NCBI GenBank assembly: GCA_047967505.1 | Contig: CM106539.1 | Length of the DNA: 64,000 nucleotides | Strand: one strand, 5' to 3' | DNA from: Dipteris shenzhenensis | Taxonomy: Eukaryota > Polypodiophyta > Polypodiopsida > Gleicheniales | Shown: positions 20,837 through 31,484 of the stretch, one piece after another | Layout of the letters: every line of letters starts with the position of its first letter | How positions within the stretch are numbered: the stretch's first letter is position 1 | Made by a program: the position numbers and the translations under genes | Notes under the pieces: model-generated | Database searches by the model: none | What the model saw: only the letters and a program-made list of their open reading frames with translations | What the model was told of the DNA's origin: nothing

Positions 20837-21372
20837 TCTCTTTTCACCTATTCAGGAGACTCTACTGGCCTCTCTTTGTCTCTTTTCCCGTTATTAGATT
20901 CTCCGTAGTGGCGCATGCAATTGCATATATTCTGAGGCAACGTTCCTGAGATTCAAGACCGGGCTGAATGAGGGAACGTGCATGCAACAGAGATGGAGGA
21001 GTTGTGAAGTTAGTTGTTGTTTGTTGTCCACTTCGTTCAACGTTTCTACAACCCCTCAGTCGATAGTCCATTGTTTGGGTAATGGCAGACACTCTTCATC
21101 TCGCTTCACGAAATATAAATTAGCCTTCCATTTGATTGAATATACATTCGTTTAGGTCTTCATTTCTCTTTTCACCTATTCAGGAGACTTTGCTGGTCTC
21201 TCTCTATCTCTTTTCCCATTATTAGATTCTCTGTAGTGGCGCATGCAATTGCATATATTCTGAGGCATTGTTCTTGAGATTGAAGACCGGGTTGTACGAG
21301 GGAATGTGCATGCAACAGAGATGGAGGAGTTGTGAAGCGAGCTCTTGTTTGTAGTCCATTTTGTTCAATGTT
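20837..21372 (+). repeat. Direct repeat of about 208 bp (20837-21044 and 21165-21372)
   Basis: TCTCTTTTCACCTATTCAGG begins both copies and similarity of roughly 85-90% runs through AACAGAGATGGAGGAGTTG to a GTTCAA end, at a constant offset of 328 bp. Both copies contain a GCATGCAATTGCAT palindrome-like core. No target duplication or terminal structure was found, so it is called a segmental duplication. Confidence 0.85.
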
Positions 21373-21639
21373 ATACTATTGTTTCATTTGCAGTATGATT
21401 TTGGTTTCATTGAATACTTTATTTTATAGAGGCTTATTGTATACTCTGCAATCTATTTCAAGCTTGTGCAACAATTTCAACATGCTCCTATATGGAGAAG
21501 ACTACTTCACCACCCACACCTAAGTCAACACCCTTTGTTTGTGCGTCCTCTAGCAAGCCCCCAAAGGAAGGTACATCCACAACTTAATATTTTTCTGCAT
21601 TAATTCTTTGTAGAATATTTAATTGGACTTTTGTTTGTT

Positions 21640-21829
21640 TTTGTTGTTAGTGCGCAAATTTATTCGCGAGAACCCAGAGTACATTAACTTTAGATTTACT
21701 ATCACATCTACTGTGAAATGCTTTTCTAAAGTTTATGGGGAAAAACAACCACCTCCAAAGTACATAGAGATAAACAAACATAAACCTAACATAGAAGTTA
21801 ATGATGTTATAAACATTGACTCTGATTAA
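21640..21829 (+). CDS. Short open frame of unknown function upstream of the Helitron
   Basis: The frame reads RKFIRENPEYINFRF, then KCFSKVYGEKQPPPKYIEI and an acidic end before a stop. It is preceded by an acceptor-like TTGTTGTTAG. It may be an exon of the Helitron accessory gene at 22316, since AT content and style match, or a separate fragment. No known domain. Confidence 0.25.
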
Positions 21830-22315
21830 GATGGAATTACTTCTTTGACATTGTACTTTGTTTTAAATTATAAGTAACTATATAGTAGTTTGATATACAT
21901 TATATTTAAAGGTTTATAAATTTGTTTAGTTGGTAAATAAAGAATAATACAAATTGCATTTCCAATTGAAAGTACTTGAAGATTTACTATGAAGTTTATT
22001 ATGCAAATGTTCATTCATTGGATGCAATTTGTTTCGCATTAATATATGATAGTTTCATTATTGGTACATTTAAAGTCTAATACATCTTTTTTCTTGAGGT
22101 AGTTAATTTAAATTATTAATTATATTTGCAATTGGATAACTTCAATGCTTAATTTTAAGTTGCAAATTGTTGTTTGCTACAAATGTCATTTCATTCTTTT
22201 CCAAAGATGTTTTATATTCCAAGCATTAGAAAACACAATTGCAACATATTTATATACAAAATAATTAGTTCTTTTACTTAAGATTCTTACTTTATTCCAC
22301 ATTTGTATTCACAGC
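21830..22315. other. AT-rich non-coding stretch
   Basis: Very AT-rich sequence with no frame of note, ending in an acceptor-like TATTCACAG just before the next open frame. It could be an intron joining 21640-21829 to 22316, or the 5' non-coding part of the Helitron. Confidence 0.4.
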
Positions 22316-23188
22316 AAGCAAACGACTAGTGTGCAAAGAAGACAATGATGAGGTCAATTCCTATAAGGGATTCCAAGATGTTAGCAAGCTCATGCCCTCT
22401 CCACACAATGCATCTATCTCCAAAGCAATCATTCCGTCCAAGGACAACTTTGTGAGTGGGAGGAATGCATTAGCATCATTAAGCATCACCCAATTGTCTG
22501 ATTGTGCACCCCATCGATTTGTTTTCAAAGGAAAATTGCTTTGTAAGTACGACACTTACAAAGTTCAAAACCCAAAGTATCTTGTCTTCTTAAAGGAAGA
22601 TCTTACGGATAAATTATGTTCACACACAATTACATTGCTTATACCATCGTCTTACATTCACCAGTTTGTCAACTTCTTGGAGTTGGTGGGTTTTATAGAA
22701 TTGAGGGTGCAAGTGTTGTGCCAAAAGGCACCACTGAAGGTGGCACTTCAAAATTTTCATTGCTTCGTGATGCTACAACATGCATCATTAAGTGAAGGCA
22801 ATCTACGGTTGCTACTAGATCATTCATTGTGCACATATGTGCCATGGGCTTTTGAGATGCTTACCTTCAACAACTGGAATGTTTCCAATGTAATAGGGAC
22901 AATTGGGATTGTCATAATCAAAGTGGCAAGCGAGGATGGCTCAAATGATCAAATCATTGTTGTTGATAGACTGCGAGACGAGGACAAAGCTGCAGTAAGT
23001 TTGGTTTAATATAGCTTCTATAACAAGCATTATACTTTCTATTTTCTTCAATTAATTTTCAAGTATTTTCTTGATTGCGTGGTTAACTTTTGTTAATAAG
23101 CGTAAACCAATTCTCATGCAACTTATACAAGAGTTCCATGAGGAAGACACCTGCACTTTGTGGTACTTTTACTTAGAACAACAAATAT
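22316..23188 (+). CDS. Helitron accessory ORF, two exons, possible OB-fold (RPA-like) protein
   Basis: Exon 1 is open from an acceptor (TTCACAG at 22309-22315) to a donor at 22996/22997 (GCTGCA/GTAAGT). The acceptor AATAAG lies at 23095-23100 and exon 2 continues in phase (RKPILMQLIQEFHEE) to a stop at 23188. The protein is about 250 residues. Its middle has alternating strands with FKGKLLCKYDTYK, a HTITLLIPSSYI segment and FELVGF-like hydrophobic turns, which could be an OB fold; Helitrons often carry RPA1-like ORFs. That identity is a guess from pattern and context. It is intact apart from the intron, unlike the broken Rep-Hel ORF next to it. Confidence 0.45.
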
Positions 23189-23194
23189 AACAAA

Positions 23195-24904
23195 ATGAGT
23201 GTAAATACATTGTTGAGAAACAAACAACTAATGAAGGATCCAATCTTTGTTCTAAAATATCCATTCAACACAAATATTGTCATTTGCCTGCAACGATTCT
23301 TTCCAAGTATTACATACGAACAAATTCTCCAAACTATTTTCGAGAACATTCTCTACACATGGACTAGTGCAAACACACCATGGCATATGTTTTGCTCAAT
23401 ATACAACAAAGACTTTCTAACAATAGAAAAAGTTAAAGCACTTCTTCTCAACTGAGCATCTTCTCGTGCACTAGTTGTGGATGTACTTCAACAATTCAAT
23501 TCAATCTTTGGATCATAATTTGCCTTACTTTATTGGGACGGCTACAAAGGTCCCAAAAAAATCACTATAGGCAAAAACAAAAATGTTCCCACATATAGTT
23601 TCATCTTAGATCAATCAGAAAATGCTTGCACTATCAATCCTTTAATTCAATTAGATGCGAAACAGTTGTACAAGCTTTGGTCAAATGAAAATGATTTGAA
23701 TCTATGCTAACTAGTTTTGTAAAATCCCACACTTCCAATGAAAGAAATTGTAATTTCATTCAAAAATAATTCTTTGGAGAATGAACACACAATTGGAGCT
23801 ATTATAAATAAGGTGTACAAACTACGTAAAATAGTTCTAGAACCTCTTCCAGAGATAATGACAACAAACATAAATGTACAAACTTTCACAAGTCACAACA
23901 ATAAACAAGGCCAAAAGAGAAAGAGTAATAGTATGCTCTTTGAAAAACGATACTTCAAAAAATTACTCGATACTCCAAGCCATCCATGCGCATGTTGCGG
24001 GTCATTGAAATTTCAAAACAAAATGAAAAACCTTAACATTGATATGGCTATATTCTTACAATCTAGTGGAATCAACCTTGCAACAACGCAATCCTCACAA
24101 AACACAATATGTGCACTTTGTTACAAAGATGTTACCCAAACAAAAATACCATTATTCTCTACAAAAAACATGCGTATGCCCAGCAAATTAACATTTACAA
24201 GCACTCTAAATGATATCGAAGCTCGATTGGTTTCTATTAGAATACCATTTGCTCAAATCTACAAGCTAACTTATGAAGGTCAATATGGGCTCCATGGAGC
24301 AGACATTGATAGAGCACAACAAGTTCTACCTAGATTCTTGGATGAAAATGACACTGTTCTACTTGCATTGAAAAGAAAACTATCATACAAGCATAATTAC
24401 ATGAGCGGAGTTGTAAGACCTACAACCACAATGCTGGCATTAAAAGAATTGCTAACATCAACCCTCTACCAAAGCAATAATGTTCTTATAAACCATGTTT
24501 GGGAAGAGCACATTAAAATTATTGAAAAAAAAAAAACATATGAAAGCAACGAAGAAACATTGCAAGAGGTGCAAGAAGAAGAACTTGTAAATACTTTAGT
24601 TCATGGAATCTACACAAGCCAGCAAGTAGTAGACTTCGAAGGTCAGACTATTGTAGTGGCACCCTCAGAGGGATTTTCACCTTTGAGCATCTTCAAAGAC
24701 AAATTTTGCGAAGAGCTATGTTTTCCTAAGCTTTTCTTTGGATGCCCATGTAACTACAACCTTCCAAAAAACACTTCCTACCAAGACATAGCAAAGTGGG
24801 AACTAACAAATGTGGACCGTCGGTTTGCTCCTCAAACTCAAGGAAGAACACTTCAAGCCAAAGATGCTCTTTTAGACACAAATATAGAAAAACTACTACA
24901 CTGA
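23195..24904 (+). pseudogene. Helitron Rep-Hel N-terminal region (DUF6570-like) with internal stops
   Basis: One frame is open from 23195 to 24904 except for about four stops clustered at 23453-23719. It includes a cysteine-rich segment, CACCGSLKF then CALCYKDV (about 23988-24130), like the small zinc-binding region near the start of Helitron proteins. SIRIPFAQIYKL, QYGLHGADIDRAQQVLPRF and LKRKLSYKHNYMSGVVRP follow, matching the DUF6570-type block (PF-M-Q-I... QYG..G...LPR.L...LKRR..Y..Y...VRP). From about 24680 it enters the Helitron-like N domain with FKDKFCEELCFPKLFFGCPC. The next stop, at 24902, is in frame with the following segment. Confidence 0.75.
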
Positions 24905-26010
24905 AACGTAGGCTACTGTGACTTCTCTCATTTGCGGACATCTGTAGATTATAAACACTATCTTAAAAAGAACCTCTTCTCAATGTTGAGACAGTTAGGA
25001 TCACCAACGGTCTTTGTGACTTTGTTTGCTACAAAAAAATTATGGGAGCCTTTAATAACAGCATTGGAGAAACTAAACCCACGGTCCAATTCATCCATCC
25101 ATGCTAATGAACGTGAGAAATATAGGCAGCTTCTTCATTCAGATCCTGTAACCATAGCTCAATACTATGTTCACAAATTCCAAGCTCTGAAAACCTTCAT
25201 TAGAAAAGATGACAATGTGCTTGGGAAGATTCTAGATTCCTTCTTCGTCCTGAATTTCAACATCAAGGGAGCCAACATGATCATGGGCTTCTTTGGGTGG
25301 ATAATGCACCCACATTCGGCAAGTCATCTTCTTATGATATCGAATGTTTTGTGGATCAATACATAACCACTGACATCTCAAAATTCGTTAACAAAAAAAA
25401 AGAAATTCAAAGGCATAAACACCGCAAAACATGTTTCAAGAAGAAGAAAAAATATCACTTTGGATTCCCTCGACCACCAATGCAACACACAAAAATCTTA
25501 ATGCCATTGCAAGATGATGTTGACATCTCCACTCCAAAAAAACATCTCAAAAAAGTCAACTTTACTCTACAGCAAGAAGACATTGAATCATTAGATTACA
25601 ATAGCTTCTTAGAAGCTCTACAACTAACTGAACAAGAGTATTTGCTAGCCTTACAAGCATCTATTTGTTAGCCAACCATTTTCTTAAGAAGGCAACCAAA
25701 AGACATTTACGCCAACAATTTCAACCCTACGCTCTCAAGGTTATGGGGTGTAAACATAGATGTACAATTCATACTTAATTTTCATGGAGCAGCATCTTAT
25801 TGCACATCCTACATGACAAAAGTAGACAAGGAAACCACTTTTGCAGTCAAACAAGCTATGGCACAATGCATCAATTCAAATGTACCACCTAATGAACGCA
25901 TTAGAAAAGTAGGAAATGCAATCTTGAATACTCAACATATAAGTTCTCAACAAACTGTGTACCTAGCACTATCCCTACCACTCTTCAACTTAACGAGGCA
26001 GTTTCAATAA
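24905..26010 (+). pseudogene. Helitron Rep domain: Helitron-like N plus HUH/Y2 nuclease
   Basis: This domain would nick and join DNA strands for rolling-circle transposition. Visible motifs: RQLGSPTVFVTLFATKKLWEP and DPVTIAQYY (Helitron-like N); a frameshift at about 25240; then the metal-binding HUH motif in GSQHDHGLLW (HDH at 25276-25284). Next come KHRKTCFKK..FGFPRPPMQHTKIL and, after an in-frame stop at 25669, the catalytic two-tyrosine motif YCTSYMTK (tyrosines at 25798-25800 and 25810-25812; the family pattern is YxxxYxxK). It ends VYLALSLPLFNL before a stop. All nuclease residues are intact although the frame is not. Confidence 0.9.
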
Positions 26011-26352
26011 ATCAATACAAACCCACTTGAGAAACGAACATTTCCACTAAAACGTCGTGAATAATTGCAAAAAATGCACCCTGAAAGCACCAATATTTTC
26101 TTTGACGACATAATCACAAAATACTTGAGGAGAAAGGAGGACTTGCATGACATTTGCCTTGCAAAGTTTGTAAGCAGCTACACTATCACTAGAAATACAG
26201 CAAATAGATGAAAGAAAGACAAAATCATTAGATTCAACAACTACAACGAAACAAAAGATCCTGAAAACCACTACAAAGAGCTATGCCTTCTTTTCCTACC
26301 ATACCATGATCTTGAGTCGTGCCTTGACAACAATGTAACTACATGGCATGAT
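26011..26352 (+). pseudogene. Helitron Rep-helicase linker with stops
   Basis: The frame of the neighbours continues through this stretch with stops near 26062 and 26209. It still shows NTNPLEKRTFPLKRR, ESTNIFFDDIITKYLRR, LHDICLAKFVSSY and KDPENHYKELCLLFLPY, which match the linker between Rep and helicase in Helitrons (in particular the 'DPENxYRExLLLFLPW' type block). Confidence 0.8.
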
Positions 26353-28020
26353 ATGTATGTCTTGCATGAAGACATCATAGATCCAAATCAAGCAAATTTC
26401 GACAAGCTCATTCCCACTTTTCCAAGTAATTCTTCCAACACTACCAATTCAACAAATTCCTCCATTAGTAATCAAACAAATCACGTAGAAGGCTATGACA
26501 TTGGAATTGACTTACCAAAAATACCAAACAATAATCATTCCCGCAAGCAAAACATGCTAACATACATCATCCAATCTAACAACGACTACTACGATACCTT
26601 CAGGTCACTAAATGATGAACAACGACTCATAGTAGACGACATCATGCTAAGTAAAAGGTCATCTCCAAATAAAAGATTCCATCTTTTCCTAACAGGAAAT
26701 GCAGGCATAGGCAAAACTTTCACCCTAATGGCCATGGTACAAGCACTCCTACGCAATTACTCACACAAGGATACATACAACATTGACTTAACAAAGGTAC
26801 TCTTATTGGCATACATAGGGAAATCATCATTTAAGATAGGGGGCACAACAATCCATGCCGCATTGCACCTTCCACTTATGGCATCACACTACACAAGCCT
26901 CTCAAGCGAGAAACTACAAGAACTATCTCAAATGTACAAAGATCTACAGCTTGTTTTCTTCGATGAGGTGTCCTTAATAGGTCAAAGTACTATGGTAGTA
27001 GCAGACATGTGCTTAAGAGAAATTAAGCACAACCATCTCCAACCATTTGGGGGTATTGATGTTCTAATGTGTGGAGACCTTTGCCAAGCTAGCCCAACTA
27101 AAGATAGTTGGATTTTCTTACCTCAAACAACAAATACAACAATGCAAACATCATTTTGGCAAGAAAATGTTCAACTATACGAACTCACTACACCAATGCA
27201 TCAAACAAATATTGAATTCATAGGCATACTCAATAGAATAAGAACTGGAACTCACACTGTGCTTGACATATGTTACATTAACACTAAATACCAAAGGCAA
27301 CCACAGTAAAAGTAAAACATTCCCCACTTGTTCTACACTAATGCTTTAAAAGACATTCACAACAAAGAAGTGTTCGAGTTGCTTCAACATAATCCACACA
27401 TCCTACAAGCAAAAGAGAAAAGACACATGACATGTAGCAAGACTATTACAATTTCCCCTAACCCTACAAATATTGCGGTATTAAACAAAGTACTATATCT
27501 TAAACTAGGAATGATTGTCGAAATTTGTTCTGGAAATCTTGACATTCCCGATAGTTTGGTAAATGGAGCTGATAGCATTTTCAAACATTCAACGAAAACA
27601 AATGACAATTCTGTGGTATGGATCTCCTTCAATAACAAAAATATAGGAAGACATGCACGCTTCAATAACTCCTCCATTTATGAGAACAACATTCCCAAAA
27701 CATGGACACCAATATATCCTTATACCCGAGAATTTCAAATAGGCAAAAACCACCTTAATACAATCTCAAGAACACAATTCCCCATTCAACCAGCATTTGC
27801 TCGAATAATTCATTGATCACACAAGGTTTGTCAATGGATTCTCTAGCATTCGACCCATCGCTAATCAAATCGCATGGCCTCACATACACAACACTTTCAC
27901 GCATTCAAAACCCTAAAAATCTCTACCTCGTTAAGCCCCTTGAACCTAAACACCTCAAAGTAGATAAAAATGCCCTAAAAGAGATTGACAGACTCAGGCA
28001 AGAGCGACAATGGATAACTT
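26353..28020 (+). pseudogene. PIF1-family helicase domain of the Helitron
   Basis: A 5'-3' DNA helicase needed for strand displacement. Motifs: LNDEQRLIVDDIM, Walker A GNAGIGKT (26695-26718), VLLLAYIGKSSFKIGGTTIHAAL, Walker B FFDEVSLIG (about 26957-26983), FGGIDVLMCGDLCQASP, then FPIQPAFARIIH, broken by a frameshift at about 27815 and continuing QGLSMDSLAFDP and YTTLSRIQNPKNLYLV. There is an in-frame stop at 27307 before the C-terminal half (27328-27816). PIF1 is usual for all Helitrons; the C-terminal 'QG..D...V..SR' motif is present. Clearly non-functional only because of these few lesions. Confidence 0.9.
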
Positions 28021-28657
28021 ACCAAAAAAAATTTTCATCTTCAAAGTATGGGTTCGAAACACTACAATCTCTAAACACAAGAAAGCTTGCACCCCATTTC
28101 ATTAACATTCTCAACAATAAAAGCTTGATGAGCGCAACAATCATTTGCCTCCAAGAGTTGCATGAAAAAATTTCATCTAATTTATCTTTTCCATCATTCA
28201 CATGCTTGCACAAGAAAGAAGGCGTCGGAATCGCTACATTGTTCAAACAAAACATACAACTCAAAAAACAACATTACACAAACAACAAAGGCTCAGAAAC
28301 ATTCCTCACAATCTTCAAAACAACAAAAAATACAAACATTGCCATTATCAATGTATCTAACTCTCCATTGGCCTTCTTGCATCATTAAAACACCAAATCG
28401 AACACATTCCCAATGATATGCAAACAACAATTATAGGAAATTTTAACATTAATATAAACAATTCAAACAACTCCAACAAAGCCCTTCAAAATTTCATGTC
28501 CCAAAGAAATTTCAAACAATTGATTAACCAACCAACAACAATCAACGGATCAACCATTGATCACATTTGGACAAACAAACATATAGAGAACATAACAGCC
28601 GGGACTAACTTTATTTATTGGTCCGATCACTCCCTTCTTTACAAAAGCATACCATAA
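28021..28657 (+). pseudogene. APE-like (EEP) endonuclease domain at the Helitron C-terminus
   Basis: Directly after the helicase end the frame gives LNTRKLAPHFINIL, IICLQEL (catalytic Glu), GVGIATLFK and AIINVSNSPLAFLHH. After a frameshift at about 28390 it gives TIIGNFNI (where the family has GDFN; the Asp is Asn here), PTTINGSTIDHIWTN and YWSDHSLLY (SDH, catalytic His). Order and spacing are those of the exonuclease-endonuclease-phosphatase domain that distinguishes Helentrons from canonical Helitrons. The D-to-N change would probably inactivate it. It ends at a stop at 28657. Confidence 0.85.
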
Positions 28658-30159
28658 AATTCAACTCCCCAAATCTATAAAAATCATTCAAATACAAGTT
28701 ATAACAACATTTCTCAATAATTAAGTATACAAAATACCAACCTTCTTGTCTCATTCTTTAAAACTCCGCACATCTTCATTTCAAATCCATAAATCTTACA
28801 TTTCCAACTTCTACTCTCTTCAATTTAGATCTATACTTCCCCATGTCTACTAAAAATAACTTTCACCCTCATTAGGTAGGCTGTTTGAATGAAATCTATC
28901 ATTCACCTTGTTATTCTAGGGCCTCCTTGCTCTCATGCTATACACCTTACACTCTAGCAAGATGCTACACCAGCATTGCGACATGCACGTCCCCATGAAA
29001 ACCTTGTGATTCCAGCTTTGTGAGTAATCAGGACCTAACAAGGTTGTTCTATCCAATCAAAAAGAAGCTCGAAGTATGTGCACCAATCAGCTCGTTAAGC
29101 TTGGGTAATGGAATGATGGGCTAGAATTGGTAAAATCCCCAAGCAAGGCCACCAGTCCAATGCCAAGGAAAATGCTCGGTGTCGCATTTTGCAACCATGG
29201 GGATGCAAATCCTCCATGCCAACCCCACTAGCATGCACAGGGAGGCCCTCTTAGCACTACCTGCTTAGAGGGAGTGCTATAGTGAAGGATTTTGTGAATT
29301 TCCATCTGTAATTTTTAAAATTTTAACATTGCCATATATGGAGATCATCCCTTTCAAAAATCAATTGCTTTCTCTTTTACACCCTAAAAGTGCTTGTTTT
29401 AATACTACACTAGGAGGTAGTGCCTAGGCGCACTTATGCACCCTTGTTAAGGCTCAGTTCAAACTTCAGACCAGCCAGACATACTTGAGGTGGGTGACCA
29501 TTTTGGAGCTAGGTAGGAGCTAGTTTAAGTTAATTAGAGCATTAGTAGGCAGTTCCATAATGGTCAAATGATCTTAAAACTCCCATCCTTACCTTAACTT
29601 TACAGTTGACCAATGGTCCAAAGAATGGATCAAAACTCTCATCATGACGCACGTCTCCAAATAGATAACATCATCATTTTGTCTCTAAGCGTACATCCAT
29701 TTCATGCTATCATCTAATCCTCCTATATCTAGGCTTTGTCTCTCCACCTATCGTTTATAGCATGGGCTTCCTGTACATATTCATCTTATGATACAAATAT
29801 CTTCCCTATATGGTTAAAATCAACATCCCTAGAGGCACGATGAAATACACTATTGTATAATCAAATCACTTGAAAAATAGTTATCTCAAGAGATGTCCCA
29901 GAGAAGTAGTGTCTAATGAAGAGACATAATGTAAATCACCCAATTCACTATAGGTAAGTGTGCCCACAAGCAACATACCCACCACAAAAAATACAAGTGC
30001 CATAACAAATGGAAGAGCCTCTAGAAGTACACAAGGAAGATCCAAAAGAGAAAGATAACAACCTCCATGTTTGACACATGTTAAGAAAGGAAAATCCATT
30101 CAAGTTAAAAGCACCAACTGTGCTCTCATGAGACAATCATGCAAGCAGAAGAGCCATTT
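28658..30159. other. No recognised gene; possible Helitron 3' non-coding part
   Basis: AT-rich sequence directly after the endonuclease stop, then from about 28900 mixed sequence without known motifs. I looked for a CTRR end preceded by a short hairpin and found nothing convincing. Confidence 0.4.
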
Positions 30160-30410
30160 TTATTTGAAGAAAAAAATTCAAATTTTAGAATGGCAAATAA
30201 AAATGCAAGAAGAAATGGATGCTTTGTGTAAGAACAAGACTTGGGAATTCTATAAATTCCCACTGGAAAGAAGGCAATTGCAAATGGATGGGTATGCAAG
30301 GTCAAATGCAATCCACATGGTAGATGCAAAGCCCAACTTATTGCAAAAGTATTTGCACAAAAATATGAACAACACAATGACAAAACATAGCTCCAATATC
30401 CATGATGGAT
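30160..30410 (+). pseudogene. Copia reverse-transcriptase start, fragment
   Basis: The frame contains WQIKMQEEMDALCKNKTWEF, the well-conserved entry to copia RT (W...M..EM.AL..N.TWEL). After a frameshift near 30290 pieces resembling the 'W-V-x-K-x-K-x-N' and 'A-x-L-I-A-K' blocks are spread over two frames. It is a short, isolated and broken scrap. Confidence 0.7.
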
Positions 30411-30689
30411 GCTAGTAGATGGTATTCCTAAGAGTCCTGTTTTGTAATAGCTTCTTCCAAAATTCTCTCCAAATCATTGGAAAACTTTCTTTCCTAGGAG
30501 CCCGCAACTTTGTAGGTCAGGGTTTGATTCATTGTCTCTCTTCTTCTTCTTAGGGAAGGATCATTGTTTGCAAGCCACTACATGATCAACTGTTGAGTGC
30601 TTGGGACAAAACCCTGCCTGGGATGGTGCCCTGACTCCTTGTTCCTCTGCCCATTTTCTGATTTTCTACTCGAGTATGGTGCCATATAA
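30411..30689. other. Unassigned spacer
   Basis: No frame or repeat recognised between the copia and LINE scraps. Confidence 0.4.
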
Positions 30690-31050
30690 CTTTGCCATTA
30701 GGCTACTTACCATGATTGTCTGATAATTTTTTTGATATCTGACTGTCTTCCCCCTTATGGATCGATACAATTCTGCTTAACTGCCAATCTAACGAAAAAC
30801 CTTCCTCTAGGGCCATATTCATAAAGTTTGTTAGTATTTTCTTTGTTTTCTCACCTCCCCATGTTAACATCTCTGTTACTAGCCCTTGCATGTCTGGAGC
30901 TTTCCCATTGGCTAGCTTTTTCAGGCCATTTTCCATGTCTTCCTCTATTATGATTCCATTTGCTGCTTTGATAGTATAGTTGTGAGTGAACTTTTCTTCT
31001 CCATCTCATTCATACAGACTTTTGACAAAGTGTATCATGTCTTCCCATTG
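30690..31050 (-). pseudogene. LINE reverse-transcriptase N-terminal fragment
   Basis: The minus frame 30936-30703 reads GLKKLANGKAPDMQGL then TEMLTWGGE and FMNMALEEGF with DWQLSRIVSIHKGED, matching the 'AIxxLxNGKAxDxxGLxxEML...GxPxxWxxxxIxxIxKxGD' start of LINE RT. Upstream residues (EKFTHNY-like) near 30960-31000 are shifted. A different LINE from the one at 773-15731, and opposite in direction. Confidence 0.75.
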
Positions 31051-31484
31051 TGCCTTCCTTTCTTGGGGTTTGTTGCCGTGTAGTTTCTAGAAAAACTTTC
31101 TTGGGTTTTCTTTTAGCTCCTCAAAGCTCTCAAGCTTCTTGCTTTTGCTTGAGATCATGTGTCCCATCCAATTTGTGGTTTGCATTGGGTTGCAGTGGAT
31201 TCTTTACAGGCCATTTGGATGCATTGCGATCCTTTTTGGATGCACTGATAGGCCCAGATTGCCTTGTGAGATGCTTTATTGATGGACATTTAGCACATAG
31301 ATGCTATTTGATGCTGAGGGAAAGCTTCAACACATTGCAGTTGATGCACTCATAGTGCTATGATCTCTTGGATGAGACATTATTGATGCTTATGCCCATG
31401 GATGGTGTTTATGCTTAAGGCATTTGGCTCTTATTGGCATTGGGTTTGCCATTGTTTTGTCATTGTGGGTTGACATTTTCTATG
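31051..31484. other. No recognised feature
   Basis: Sequence upstream of the copia gag. The 5' LTR of that element would be expected here or farther left, but no TG...CA block matching 39026-39212 was found. Confidence 0.35.

Larger units (their letters stand above)
22316..28657 (+). mobile_element. Decayed Helitron of the endonuclease-bearing (Helentron/Helitron2-like) type
   Basis: In one direction: an accessory ORF with one intron, a DUF6570/Helitron-like-N region, a HUH/two-tyrosine Rep nuclease, a PIF1-family helicase and a C-terminal APE-like endonuclease. This Rep-Hel-EN order is that of Helentrons and relatives, which carry an endonuclease that canonical plant Helitrons lack. The reading frame is nearly continuous but for a few stops (23453-23719, 24902, 25669, near 26008-26210, 27307) and three frameshifts (about 25240, 27815, 28390). 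I could not place the ends: no convincing 3' hairpin was seen, so start and end here are the coding limits only. Confidence 0.85.

Noticed and set aside
28658-29300. Helitron 3' end (hairpin plus CTRR)
   Set aside because: Several CTAG/CTAA words exist but none follows a stable short hairpin at the right distance.
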